NCBI GenBank assembly: GCA_019915135.1 | Contig: JAHLMK010000009.1 | Location: forward strand, 1,612,001 to 1,676,000 | Direction: 5' to 3' | DNA length: 64,000 nt | Source: Strobilurus pachycystidiatus | Lineage: Eukaryota > Basidiomycota > Agaricomycetes > Agaricales > Physalacriaceae | In this document: piece after piece, positions 42,728-53,938 of the stretch | Layout of the letters: the number at the start of each line of letters is the position of its first letter | Numbering within the stretch: the first letter of the stretch is position 1 | Notes under the pieces: model-generated | What the model saw: only the letters and a program-made list of their open reading frames with translations | Databases searched by the model: none | Told to the model about the DNA's origin: nothing | Made by a program: the position numbers and the translations under genes

Positions 42728-45130
42728 ATGTCTCTCCCTCACAGTATCGACACGGAATACGACATTGTTTTCGCTGGTGGTGGGACTGCCGCATGCGTTA
42801 CCGCAAGCCGACTCGCGTCGGCTGCTCCTAATCTGCGCATTTTGGTTCTGGAGAGTGGACCGTCCACCGAGGGCAAACTTGAGCATATCCAGCCGGGCCA
42901 GTACATCAGTCATCTTGCGCCGGACAGCAAGACCATGCAGTTCTATGTCTCTCAGCCGTCGGAGTACTTGGCTGGCCGCTCTGCCATTGTTCCTTCCGGA
43001 CGCTGCGTCGGCGGAGGGTCGTCCGTCAACTTCATGCTCTACAATCGTCCGGCGTCTTCGGATCTCGATGCATGGAGTGAATTTGGCAACCCGGGCTGGT
43101 CGTCCAAAGATCTCATTCCCCTCTTCCGGAAGGTTGGTCATAATCATAATGTCTTCTTCGCATGAGGCCCTGCAGGCTAATCGCGTTGGGCTCTACAGGC
43201 CGAAACTTACGAGATAGAGCCTGGCAGTGCGACGCATGGAAGCGATGGACCTCTGAAGGTTTCGCTCGGTGGACCCGGGGCCTTGATGGAAATCGGCAGG
43301 CAATTTTTGGATATCGGTCCAAAATTTGAGAAGAATCGCCCTCTTGGCAATGAAGGGAACAATTTCGACGAGGCATCAGTTAACGTGTTCTACGTAAGTC
43401 GTTTTCTCGCCCCACCGGCCGAGCTCCGAACTCACCGTGCGTAGAACATGCCCAAATGGATATCAAGTGACGGCCGTCGTTCTGACGTGGCGCATCACTA
43501 TGTATATAACAAGGACCTCAAGAATCTTTCAGTGTTCGATGGATGTCTGGTCAAACGCGTTGTAGTTGAGTGCGTTCGGGGTGACTATGGCGCTTATCAC
43601 GCTTCTCATATAGTCATTACAGCAATGGCCAGGCGACCGGTGTGGAGTACCTCTTTGATAAGCGCATATACCCATCGGCACCGCAGGATGTGCGGACTGT
43701 TCATGCGAAAAAGCTGGTAGTCGTCTCTGCCGGAGCGATGGGATCCCCGTTGATCCTAGAGCGCTCTGGCATCGGTAGCGGGGAAGTTTTGAAGAAAGCA
43801 GCTATCCCGATTCTGACGGAACTGCCTGGGGTTGGCGCCAACTATCAAGGCAAGTGCCTCCTCATGTTCCTTATCCGTACTTCGACTCAACTGGTCAATA
43901 GACCACTTGTTCTACGTGACGCCATACATCGCGGACCCAGCCCTCGACACATTCGATCCCATCTATCGCGCCGAATCTGAAGTATGTGGAAAGCTGGCGC
44001 AGCAATGGCAGGAAAACGGCGGTGGTCGTCTCAGCGGAAAGTCAGTGATGTCTTGACGGTCAACCACCCTATGCTAATGCGTTTATTTAGCGCTGCTGAT
44101 GGAGTGATCAAGATGCGGCCTTTACCCGACGAGCTGGATGACATGGGACCTGAGTTCGTTGAACACTTCAACAAGTCGTTCGTCAACAAGCCTGACAAGC
44201 CGCTCTTCTGGCTGTGTGCATCTTCGGGGTATGCTTTCGTGATTAGTGTTAGATTCAACTCTGAAATTCTAGCAGACTTCCAGGTGATCAAACCGGCCTT
44301 CCACCTTTGAACTACCTTTGTAATTGCATCTTCCTGGTTGGTTTCATACCAGATTATAGCTCACCAGTCTAATGGTCGTACAGGGCTATCCTGAATGCCG
44401 AGGGAGCCTGCACATTTCAGCTGAGGACCCGTATGCTCCTCCTGATTTCGAGTCCGGCTTCCTTACAAAGTTCGTATGTTCCCTTCCATCTCATCTCACA
44501 GCTTAATCTTGGCGTTATAGATCTGTTGACATTGCGGCTCTTCGATGGGGCTACAAGAAAGGGCGCGAACTAATTAGGCGTCTGCCTGCGTACCGAGGCG
44601 CTCTCACACCCGCCCATCCCCAGTTCGCTGCCGACAGTCCTGCTGCGCTTGTAGAACAAGGTCCCGTTCCCTTGGATGCACCGAAGATTGTGTACTCGGC
44701 AGAAGACGATGCGGCTATCGATCAGAATATCAGACAGATGGGTACGTCAATCGCTAGAATGGTACGATCCTCTCGTTGACCTGTAGATCGCAGTTCAAAC
44801 GACTTGGCACTCGGTGAGTGAAATCAGGTCGTGACTCCGAGTAATCTTGGCTCCTTAACGTGTTATTTCTAGCTTGGAACCTGTGCCATGAAGCCCTTAG
44901 CACAAGGCGGAGTCGTTGATAGCAAATTGAACGTGTATGGTGTCAAGGGACTGAAAGTCGTCGACTTGTCCATCGCCCCATCGAATGTTCACTCGGTGTG
45001 TCGACATCGGTGGCTTCTTTTTCCTCCGTAGGCTCATAAATCCCTACAGAATACTAATTCTGCTGCGATCGTCATCGGAGAGAAGGCTGCTCTCATTATT
45101 GCAGAGGAACTAGGAATCGAAGGCGTCTAA
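42728..45130 (+). CDS. GMC oxidoreductase, alcohol-oxidase-like, copy 1
   Basis: This is an FAD enzyme gene interrupted by about ten short introns. The start [20 protein letters not shown] carries the dinucleotide-binding motif, followed by [22 protein letters not shown]. Later landmarks are [89 protein letters not shown] (active-site His region, split by an intron after HS) and a final [17 protein letters not shown] with the active-site Asn region. The pattern fits alcohol (methanol) oxidase-like enzymes of CAZy AA3 subfamily 3, which turn primary alcohols into aldehydes and give off hydrogen peroxide. There is no signal peptide, and the C-terminus ends EGV rather than a clear peroxisomal tripeptide. 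The substrate is not shown by the sequence. Confidence 0.87.
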
Positions 45131-45343
45131 TTTGTAATAATCCCAAGGCAAACGATGTCGGGCTGGTAAGAATGAATTTGTGTACAAAAGCCCTACAACA
45201 ATGTGTTATAACTATCAGACTTTCGCAATGCAGTGGCAGCACTACTGTACCATGAATCACATGTCTATCGCGTGGTTCGATCGCGGATGTAAAAATCGGG
45301 AATCCTTGCTTCAAACCATCATCGTGATAGACCCCAAGCGACG

Positions 45344-46282
45344 ATGCCCTTCTCAAATCCCCTGGAGCCGCTACTTGAAGCCCATTCAATAATCGTTCTC
45401 GATGGTGCATTGGCCACGCTCCTCGAGACCCGAGGCTGTGATCTCAATCATGCACTCTGGTCGGCCAAAATCCTCACCTCCGAACCTGAGCTCATCCAAC
45501 AAGTTCACTACGACTATTTTGCCGCCGGCGCAGACATTGCCATTACTGCTAGCTACCAGGCAACGCCTGCCGGTCTACGCGATGCCTACGGGTTTACTGC
45601 AGAACAATCGTCCGATCTCATAGCCAAAAGCGTTCACCTTGCGCAGGAGGCACGTAGCCGAATACTGGTCGAATCGCCTGGTCGCAGGATGCTCGTGGCA
45701 GGGTCTGTGGGTCCCTACGGGGCCTATTTAGCCGATGGAAGTGAATACCGAGGCGATTACTCGCTAAGCGACGAGGATATGCGGGACTTCCACCGTGAAC
45801 GAATCGCTGCCCTTGTTGCTGCAGGTGTCGATTTGCTTGCCCTCGAGACGCTGCCGTCCTTGGCGGAGCTCAAGGTGCTTATTCGGCTCCTCCAGGACGA
45901 ATTTCCAGAGACAGCGGCATGGGTCAGCTTCACTCTGAGGGACGAGGAGCATATCAGTGATGGCTCATCCTTCGAAGATGTATGTCAATTGGTCACGGAA
46001 GTTCCCCAGATCGTAGCGATTGGCGTCAATTGTGTGGCGCGTACTTCGGTTGGACCCGCCCTGCGTCGCTTCCGCACCTTGACTGAAAACCCGTTACTCA
46101 CATATCCAAACTCTGGAGAGGTTTATGATGCGGTGGAAAAGGTGTGGCATGCTGGAGAGGAAAAAACGGGAGAGCTTGCCGATGTTACGAGAGAGTGGGT
46201 GACGGATGGAGCTGTCTTGATTGGAGGTTGCTGTCGAACCACCCCTTCGGATATCAAGCTTGTCTACGATGCAACGAGATAA
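45344..46282 (+). CDS. Homocysteine S-methyltransferase
   Basis: This is an intronless 312-residue protein of usual family length. These enzymes move a methyl group from S-methylmethionine or S-adenosylmethionine to homocysteine, making methionine (yeast Mht1/Sam4, bacterial MmuM). Visible features are IVLDGALATLLETRGCDLN at the start, ITASYQATPAGL, AGSVGPYGAYLADGSEY, LLALETLPSLAELK, then the zinc-binding cysteines in GVNC (about residue 229) and GGCCRTTP (about 300). All three metal-ligand cysteines are present, so it should be active. It lies 213 bases after the GMC gene on the same strand. Confidence 0.93.
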   Translation: MPFSNPLEPLLEAHSIIVLDGALATLLETRGCDLNHALWSAKILTSEPELIQQVHYDYFAAGADIAITASYQATPAGLRDAYGFTAEQSSDLIAKSVHLAQEARSRILVESPGRRMLVAGSVGPYGAYLADGSEYRGDYSLSDEDMRDFHRERIAALVAAGVDLLALETLPSLAELKVLIRLLQDEFPETAAWVSFTLRDEEHISDGSSFEDVCQLVTEVPQIVAIGVNCVARTSVGPALRRFRTLTENPLLTYPNSGEVYDAVEKVWHAGEEKTGELADVTREWVTDGAVLIGGCCRTTPSDIKLVYDATR

Positions 46283-46419
46283 TCACAACTCTATGTTTTC
46301 GAAGTTTTGTGCTCGGCATCAACGAGTCGCCGGTGACAGACGTCATGATCTACGAGTTGTATTTGAACGTTTATGTAACTCAGAGTCATCTCCATCAAAC
46401 TATCGCCCACCAGTAAATC

Positions 46420-47052
46420 ATGCGTGCTTGGGCATTCATCGCACTTGTCCTGCGTGCATCTGTACAGGCTTTGGAAGGTATTTTCCCGCCTATTTCGAAT
46501 CATTTGAACTGAGGCTGATTCTCGTTCCGAGTCACAGAGCCTGGCCTACTCCCTCGGGACTCCTGCACTCCATTACCGGATACATGCAACTTCTATGAAT
46601 GCATTGACTCCATCTACGATTGCCCTTCTGGATATCCTCTCGGCTACGGTCTCAAATACTGCACTGCATTCAGAGAGAACCGTGCCTCATTCTCCCAAGA
46701 GGGCCAGAAGTGGCTCTCAGCCGTCATGTTGTGCCTTCAAACCTTCCTTGCTCCATACTCATCCAAGTCGAACACGACCACTTGCAACGAGCTCAGCGAC
46801 GCCGCCTTTGGATCACATGCCAAATGCTACGTGGATAGCGGATTTTGTGACCTGCCCCCTTCGGACTGGGAGGAGCTGATAAAGATCATCGGGCTTAAGA
46901 CGTTGCTGCAGGAGGAGACTGTGGAGGCGGCCTTGGAGACGGGAGGGAGGTGTTTGGTGTCATTCTTGCAGGTGCTGAGGGACATGGGGGAGAGGGATCT
47001 GCTCTTCAGACGCGCTCCGAGTGATATTGGCACCCTATCGTCAGAACTATGA
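46420..47052 (+). CDS. Small cysteine-rich secreted protein
   Basis: The two-exon model is 46420-46477 and 46532-47052, totalling 192 residues. MRAWAFIALVLRASVQALE is a signal peptide. The mature part has about ten cysteines: LPDTCNFYECIDSIYDCPSG, LKYCTAFRENRASFSQEGQK, WLSAVMLCLQTFL, TTCNELSDAAFGSHAKCY and GFCDLPPSDW. The spacing, with F..EGQ.WL....LCLQ, weakly recalls stanniocalcin-like proteins known as secreted proteins in fungi; this is a resemblance only. The C-terminal region is helical and charged (LLQEETVEAALETG). It begins 138 bases after the methyltransferase stop. It is of effector-like size, but nothing shows a role. Confidence 0.7.
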
Positions 47053-48171
47053 AGGACATCTTGGAGCGAATAATAATATAATACAGGCCACCTTCTCAAG
47101 CTGATTTTGGGCTTCTTTCAAGTTTCCGAACCGTCGTCCGATAGAACCATACAGTAAGAATGAACAGTATAGGCCGCCACTTCATGCGGCAGAGTCCGGG
47201 CCACTGCATGGAGCTGGAAGGGCCGGCTTGCGATGTTACCCCAAACCGACCGACCGGACCCATGTTCCTACTATATGCATGCATTCTATCAAACACTTAT
47301 CCACAATCCTCCACACAGCATGTTCGACCAGTAGTCATCGTAGTCGGCCAGCATGATTTCGAATCACAGGACCACATTCATTAGTCGCCATTATCTCAGA
47401 GGGCGGCACATTGCTCCGTACGTCGCTATAGTACTAGTGCCGCCACACGTTGCGTTCTGCATGATCAACGACGGCGCAATTGTGAGAATCGGGAGTGTGC
47501 ATTGTGCCTTCTGTAAACATCGGACCAGGAACTGCTATACTGACATATCCGGGGGGCCTCATGAACAACATGGCGCGCGGGGTGTGTGCGAACGTTACTT
47601 CCTATAACCATTTTGAGCAAAGTGAATCGGTGTGTACAGATGTTCGACCTTGATCCCTTGCGACTCCAGCCTACCCCACATCTTAAAATGCATCAATCCT
47701 CGAGAACCAGTACTCCGATGAAGCAAATGCATCAGTATGCATGTCTTTGGTACTAAAAGATACTGGTACGGAGTCTGCAGTAAGTCAGGTATGATCATTC
47801 GGTGCATGGCTGATGTCCGAATACAGAAGGCACAGACAGCTTGAAGAATGATAAATCGAGAGAATACAATAATCGATGAAAGCACGTACAAACTGAGAAT
47901 ACCAGAGCTAAGCGCTTGAGCGAAGCAGTCGTCGCGGTCCTCTGGTCGTGGTGGTCATCCGAATGGGATCGTCGTCATCATGATGGCTGTAGTGCATAGG
48001 ATGACAGTTTGCCGCCGCCAGGAAGCTAATCCTTGATACAGTGATACTGATCCTCGTCGCAGTCCTCGTCGGAGTCCTTGTCGTGGTCCTCATCCTCATC
48101 CTCAATGTGGTAGTCAATCCTCGTGGGGTGCTCGTTCTCGTCCTCGTTGTGGTGCTTGTGCTCGGCCTCGT
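47053..48171. other. Gene-poor stretch
   Basis: Only short unconnected ORFs are present. The minus-strand ORF that enters the repeat at 48.0-48.3 kb encodes Arg/Thr low-complexity sequence and is treated as repeat read-through. Confidence 0.4.
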
Positions 48172-48243
48172 CGTGGTCTCCGTTCTCGTCCTCGTCGTGG
48201 TCTCCGTTCTCGTCCTCGTCGTGGTCTCCGTTCTCGTCCTTGT
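48172..48243. repeat. 24-bp minisatellite, three copies
   Basis: CGTGGTCTCCGTTCTCG plus CCTCGT repeats with a 24-base period, three copies nearly identical, flanked by looser CGTCCTCGT sequence from about 48050 to 48260. Confidence 0.85.
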
Positions 48244-48426
48244 CGAGGCTCGTTCTTCTTCGTCGTGGTGCTCGTCTCCCTGGGCAGTACTTGTGGATTT
48301 CGATTTCGATGACACCAGCTATGTGGGATTGAGAACAAGGAACACCGTATACGTTTAGGGTCTGCGCACCAACACGATGAGCTTGTCGGCATCCATCTTG
48401 ATCATTGGCTTGAGAGCGGCCTTGAC

Positions 48427-49730
48427 GTACATCAGCAAACTAGCAAGTGCTTCCCGGAGTGCTTCCCGCACTTGTGGAAGCTCCAGAAGTGCGCGAAGCC
48501 GAGAAGATGTCGATCTTCTACAAGCTAGGTCATTTTGCTTGAGAAGTCGGTGCCAGCTTGGGGAAGTGATGTCGCGTCTTCCTCAAGCTGGCAAATTATC
48601 ATGGATGTAGGCTCACAAATCGGCGGGGACGGGTCGGGGAATGAGCTTCTACGAGGCTTTCAGACATGATAGTAACAATGAAATCCATATTATTGGTGTT
48701 GTAGGGTAAATAATCTAGATATCCACTGCCGGCGTGCCCAACGCACCCCACCGCCGCCCCCGTCGTACACCGTGACCACCGCACCTGCGCAACTATGCCC
48801 GGATCGTAGAGCGCCGCCGGTCGGTCGAATTTGCCGGTGTGGTACTCTACCGCTCTCCCCGTTTTTGTTGTGTCTGTGCCCTCGTCGTCGTCGTGTCCAT
48901 GTCGTCGTCCATGTCGTGTCCGCGTCATGTCGGGTCATCGTCTGTCCAGGTCCCGTGTACTTGTCCTCGTTGTGTCCTTGTCCTCGTTGTGTCGGTGTGC
49001 TCGGCCTCGACGTGTCCGTGTGCTCGTCCTCGTTAGGTGTGCTCGTCCTCGTTCAGTGTCCTCGTCCTCTTTGGGTGCCCTCGTCCTCTTTGGGTGCCCT
49101 CGTCCTCGATGCAAGTGCTCGTCCAGTTCCCAGTTGTCGTCCTTGTAAGAAATGGATCGCCCCGTCATATGTCCTTGTCGTCCTCGTCGGCACACGCCGT
49201 CCTCGTCCTCGTCCGCAAACATCGTCCTCGTCCTCACGGCAGATAGTGTTCTCGTCCTGGCAGCATATGACGGCCTCGTCCTCTAGGCTGAATGTCGTCC
49301 TCTGCGGTGGCAGGCCGCAGCGTTGAGAGTAAGAGTCAGAGAACGGACTCTGACTTGCAAGAAAAAAATTGAACCAGCACGTGGTCAAGCACGCCATTTG
49401 GATCTGATCCGAGTCGGACCTTGATCCCGATCCCAGATGAAGCAACTTCGAGATATGCTAAACAGTCTATAAACTTGATGTCTATGCCTTGTTGGGACAC
49501 AAAGGCAAGTCAATACTACGTGTAAAGATAGGTGGGTGTATCCATGTACAATTTTTGAGTTCAAAATTCACCAAGTAGTCGCCAAGTGCCAGAAGCAAAT
49601 GTCCCCACTTGCCAAGTGCCGGAAGCTTGGAAGTGCAGAAGCCCAAGCTCCAGAAGTTGGGAAGCGGAAGCAGAAGTGCCTTTCAAGCCGAAGCCCGGAA
49701 GCCCAAGCTGATGCTAGTTTGCTGATGTAC
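48427..49730. mobile_element. 1.3-kb inverted-repeat element, probable non-autonomous transposon
   Basis: GTACATCAGCAAACTAGCA at 48427-48445 is repeated exactly in inverted form at 49712-49730. Inside both ends are many short GAAGC / GCTTCC words (GGAAGCTCCAGAAG on the left, GCCCGGAAGCCCAAGC on the right), as in elements with subterminal repeats. Outside the 19-bp arms a weaker GAGAGCG match continues, so the true ends may lie further out. No target duplication was confirmed and no transposase is encoded. Confidence 0.6.
48880..49270. repeat. CGTCCTCGT-rich simple-sequence tract
   Basis: Loose repeats of GTCCTCGTTGTGTC and CGTCCTCTTTGGGTG inside the inverted-repeat element. ORFs here on both strands are low-complexity products of the repeat. 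Confidence 0.7.
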
Positions 49731-49839
49731 CTAAGCGCGTCTGACTCGCTCTCGACAAATTCTGGATACTATGGTGAGGCGACAGATTGGTGAAGAGTGG
49801 ATCCATACCATTAACGACATCCAAGCAAGCGTCAATCGA

Positions 49840-50723
49840 TGATTGACCGGTCATGGGAGATAGATGTCATGTTGACCAGAAGCGGCCAAAGCGTAGTTCG
49901 CCGTGAGATGCGAGGGCAACGCCGGACGATGTTGGCGAGCTTGCGGTTAGGCTCAGCAATGCGGAATGTCCGTGAGATGAGGAGGATGGCGACTGGGTCA
50001 AAAGCCTGGGTGGAGTTGAGTGAGTAAGTCAAGGTAACGAGAGTAAGAGAAGCTGAAGCGAACGTCCGTCACGTCTTTTAAGCGTACTGCCTGTCTGACA
50101 TCAAACTAGCAGCGTTGACAGACCGAAATATGTGCCATAAAGCGCAGAGAACGAAGAATCTGGCTAGATTGCAGTGCTCACCTTTAGCATCTGGATGTAG
50201 GAAACACCGAGATAGAGGGAAATGCCGTATTGCTGAAGATAAGACCGCTCGAGAAAAGTATGCCTATGGGGAGGATGGATTCAACAGACATATCCTTCTT
50301 GATGTTGACATCCTTGACGCCGTCGAGCAGGCTGTCGTCTGTTGCAGCACGCGGGTCTTAATGGCCTATATGTGAAGGGTGAACGGAAGGCAGACGGCGC
50401 AGTGCAGGGCCACGTACAGCAAAAGTCAAATCCCATGTTACGAGGAAGACGGGGTATTCGAAGGCAAGGGTGTTGTACAGATAATCGTTGTGAATGATGA
50501 CCGCCGAGCTGAGGACGATCCAGATGAGTATCATCATTGCCGCCGACAGTTTCGGTTTTGGCTTTGGTGTTTGTGGTAGCAAACGCGGGCGACGGCAGCT
50601 CGTCCCACTCCTCGAATGCATCTGTGGCGCCGAGGGCCGAGGCCAGAGATGTTGTCGCCACTCGTGACGGTGAGCTCGACGTCCTTCTTGTCGTCGGGCC
50701 GTATCCATATCCAAGACGGTCAT
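49840..50723 (-). pseudogene. Triose-phosphate/nucleotide-sugar transporter family pseudogene
   Basis: Minus-strand fragments match the order of a fungal TPT-family transporter. They are ALGATDAFEEWDELPSPAF (about 50.6 kb), LIWIVLSSAVIIHNDYLYNTL then PVFLVTWDLTFA (50.4-50.5 kb), AIKTRVLQQTT (about 50.35 kb), ILFSSGLIFSNTAFPLYLGVSYIQMLK (about 50.2-50.27 kb) and AFDPVAILLISRTFRIAEPN (about 49.97 kb). Introns after TFA and MLK keep GT-AG. The frame is lost between the first and second pieces, just after QQTT and after KLANIV. The next frame reads GVALASHGELRFGRFWST and stops, so the second half of the transporter is missing. Family and decay are both clear; the exact start is not. Confidence 0.8.
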
Positions 50724-50921
50724 GCCCACTTCGCGCGAAATGCCGCGTCCTCCCAAGATGGCGACGACGTAGCTGGCATCGTGACGGGTCGATGCTGCCC
50801 GTTCTTGGTCGCCCAGTGACACAACTGTCCGGTCTATGGTCTATGGCCTGCTCTGCGTCATCCAGGGTTGGCTTGGGTCTGTCCTGGCCGGCTAGGGTAG
50901 AATGGTGGCCGCGTTCAATTT

Positions 50922-51852
50922 GTGGGGAGGTCCATCCGTCGGATAGGCCACGGCCGCTTACTCAGCGCACAGCCACTGGATCATCGCGACAACTTTTGTT
51001 GCGTTCTGCCATTGTCCCGTTTGGCGTATTCTGACTCATATGCCAACATCCGAGCCCTCTGATGCCAATATTGTGATGAGATTGATACAACTCAATGTCA
51101 TTTAAACCGTAGTATGAGCAGATATCAATGAATCAATGATTTACATTGGCTCTGATCATCAGAACCCGTTGAAAACATCCTCTCGTCGCCCCATCTACTC
51201 TCACATCCATGTCCTTGTGTGATTCGGTCTTTAACTCGCACTTTCTCACTCCACCGGGGTCCCTGGCACCATTCCTGTGATGTATGACATCTCCTAGAGG
51301 TAGGGCTCTCTTGAGCATGCTAACAAGCAATGAGCATTGTATCAGCAAATTTTGGGTATGATACAATGGTAAATCATCTTCAGTTTACTCATGGTGCACT
51401 TCAACTGCCAGATTGAGGCTCACTTAAGCTGAATCACCGTTCTCGTCGAGGTAGGGTGACAATTGACGCGTCTTGTCACACTGTGTCACTCATCGCGTCG
51501 CGCAAAAGGCGGTGAATGTCCCGGACAAGATTATAAGACACACACCGGCTGTGGTGCTCCCAAATTACACACAACATCTTTTGGATACTATTAGCAGGAT
51601 TTGTTACCAAAATTGGTGCAATGCAGAGTGTAGATCTCAAGATCTTGTCTCTATCTCAATTGTTCTCCTACATAGCAATGATTCACTGGTAACAGATCCT
51701 AGCATTACAGTTGAGATGAATTATGAGCTATCAAACTCACAATGGAATGAGCCGTACAGCTCATAATCTTGCTCCCTGTTTTGACGCGCTGATAGTCAGT
51801 AGAGCAAATAACACCAAACAAAAGGGTCTAACAGACGGATGGACCTCCCCAC
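50922..51852. mobile_element. 931-bp element with 19-bp TIRs and AATTT target duplication
   Basis: GTGGGGAGGTCCATCCGTC at 50922-50940 is exactly inverted at 51834-51852. The element is flanked by AATTT at 50917-50921 and at 51853-51857. No transposase ORF is visible, so it is non-autonomous. It lies about 200 bases upstream of the transporter pseudogene. Confidence 0.85.
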
Positions 51853-51857
51853 AATTT

Positions 51858-52534
51858 GCGAGGAAATGAGGGAGGGAAACGTGTTAGTAGTCGTGGCAGA
51901 GTGATGAGTCAGCAGCAATCAGTCAGCAGGAATCGGTGCCTGCACGACGGGGGAATTTCGGGTAAACTCTTGGATGTGACAACCAGGACACTTAGCAGTG
52001 TCCCAGAACCTGCTGACTTTCGTAAGACTTACCTTACTCTATACATTCTTCGTGCTTCATGCTTGAAAGCTTGAACTCTTGAGCTGGTACAGCCAGACTT
52101 CGGCTCGGTCACAGCTAATTCACAATAGGTGGCCACATTGACAACTCGTCGTGATGCTGTCGCGGGGTCGAAAGTTTTGATCGAGCCGTCATGCCGGATG
52201 GCGCGAAATGGTGTATCCTCGCCATTGTGGTGCAGACCATCAAACTATACTTGACGCATTAGACTGTACAGGTGGACCTTTAAACGAGGTGGTATTTATG
52301 AACAAGCCGGTCCACTCCGCCGCAGCATCATGACGACTCGACGAGCCGATGTGGCCCGATCTTGAGTAAGCTGCAGTTAGCAACTGCCGTGTTCTGATTG
52401 GTTGTAGGACATGATGACTGAGGTCGGACTGAGGTTATCTGATAATTACAAAGCCGAAGGCTTCTTCAGACGCGTCTAATTGCTACTTAAAGACGCGTCT
52501 TCGCATATTGCAAGCGTCAGTTCTACACGCCATC
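51858..52534 (+). promoter_or_regulatory. Upstream region of nitronate monooxygenase with two AGACGCGTCT palindromes
   Basis: AGACGCGTCT occurs at 52468-52477 and 52491-52500, 35-67 bases before the ATG at 52535. ACGCGT is the core of the MluI cell-cycle box bound by MBF-type factors in fungi. The rest of the 680 bases shows no recognised feature. Confidence 0.45.
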
Positions 52535-53766
52535 ATGTCTTCGACCATATCTACTGCGTTGACCAAGCTACTCAGTGGGCTTCCTCCTTTCTACCTCACT
52601 CGCCCCCCCTCTGATAACTTTGGGGCGACCATAGATGTCACAGAACCCTTTGTACTACCACCGATGGCCAACGTAACCCAACCAGGGCTTATATCGACTG
52701 TCACAGCTGCTGGGGTCTTCGGTTTTGTAGGCGCAGGTAGGTTTCAGATCATGTCCTCAGTGTTCGGTTTCACATTCGGCCACGCAAGGCTCTTTATCTC
52801 CGGAACAGTTGGTCGAAACTCTACAAACGATTAGACGTGACCTGGCTCTCGGTGCTCATGCCCAGCTGCCGGTTGGGGTCGGCTTTATCACCTGGATTCT
52901 TGAGCGCGACGCCCAAAAGGGATCAGACGATCCTAGGCTCGCCGCCGTTCTAAAGGAAAAAGTCCAGGCAGTGTGGCTCGCATTTGGCGAAGACAACGGC
53001 CGCTATGTTACGCAAATTCGTGGAAACGCTCCCGGAACCTTGGTCTTCGTCCAGATAAACTCCGTCGATGAGGCGATTCAGGCCGTGAGAGATTGGAAGG
53101 TTGATGTGCTTGTCGTCCAAGGTAATTGGAGTCATTTGTATCTTTGACAAGTACTCGACTGTCCTCGATAGGATCCGAGGCGGGCGGACATGGCAGCTCA
53201 CAAGCTCCTCCGATGAATCAACTTTTGCTCAGTGTCCTCAAAACCCTCCCCACTCCAAGGCCTGTCATCCTGGCAGCAGGAGGGATAGCGACCGGTGCAC
53301 AACTTGCGTCTACGTTGACCCTTGGCGCAGATGGTGCAGTCATTGGAACACGCTTTCTAATGACCAAGGAGTCGGGATACTCCTCTGCGAAGAAGGAGGC
53401 GCTTGTAAAGGCAGGCTTGTGCTCTACGGCGAGGAGTAGGGCGTTTGATGAGATGAATGGCACAATCGGATGGCCGGCGTGGACAGATGGTCGTGGTTTG
53501 GCGGGTGAAATCATCAATGATATACGAGATGGCCTGGATCTGGAGACGAGATTGCAAAGGGCGCGTAGCGGCGGCATGGAACGAACGACGATGTGGGCGG
53601 GACAGGGCGTTGGACTGGTTGACACCATCCAGGATGCGGAGGTAAGCTTGTCGCTGAAAAAAATGATCAGGTTACTAAGGGCGCTGGCCAGGACGTTATT
53701 CGCGAGCTCCGTGATGAAGCAGTCTCGGCTATACATCGTTCGGCGTCTCTAATCTCGATCAAATGA
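52535..53766 (+). CDS. Nitronate monooxygenase (2-nitropropane dioxygenase family)
   Basis: The four-exon model is 52535-52736, 52789-53121, 53172-53641 and 53692-53766, totalling 359 residues, all GT-AG. The enzyme is an FMN protein with a TIM-barrel fold that oxidises alkyl nitronates such as propionate-3-nitronate, a toxic metabolite. Landmarks are PFVLPPMANVTQPGLISTVTAAG, VGVGFITWIL, the FMN-phosphate motif GSEAGGHGSS (made by joining exons 2 and 3), RPVILAAGGIATGAQLAS and GADGAVIGTRFLMTKESGYS. The chosen acceptor at 52788 gives VGAGSLSPEQLVETLQ; using the nearer AG breaks the frame. It is convergent with the DUF6534 gene at 53939. Confidence 0.9.
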
Positions 53767-53938
53767 ATGTTAGGTATATACGGAGCCTGTACTGAGCCCA
53801 CAGATGGCGGTCAGAATCCACTACTTTGTACGATCGTTGCCAGAACGCTATTCCCTCATCGCCGTCTTTACTTCTTCTCCAGACACGTCATCTTCCCTGA
53901 AAGCGACCGAACGGGAAAAATCCTAGCGCACTCGATAG

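Noticed and set aside
42728..47052. Secondary metabolite gene cluster
   Set aside because: No polyketide synthase, peptide synthetase, terpene cyclase or cluster regulator is present; the GMC gene is explained by the duplicated DUF6534-GMC pair.
48172..48243. CRISPR-like array
   Set aside because: Contiguous 24-bp minisatellite without spacers, in a eukaryotic genome.
48041..48358. Val/Leu-rich plus-strand ORF and Arg/Thr-rich minus-strand ORF
   Set aside because: Both are direct translations of the 24-bp repeat and its surroundings; no real protein features.
48772..49326. 184-codon Ser/Pro/Arg ORF
   Set aside because: Low-complexity translation of the CGTCCTCGT tract inside an inverted-repeat element.
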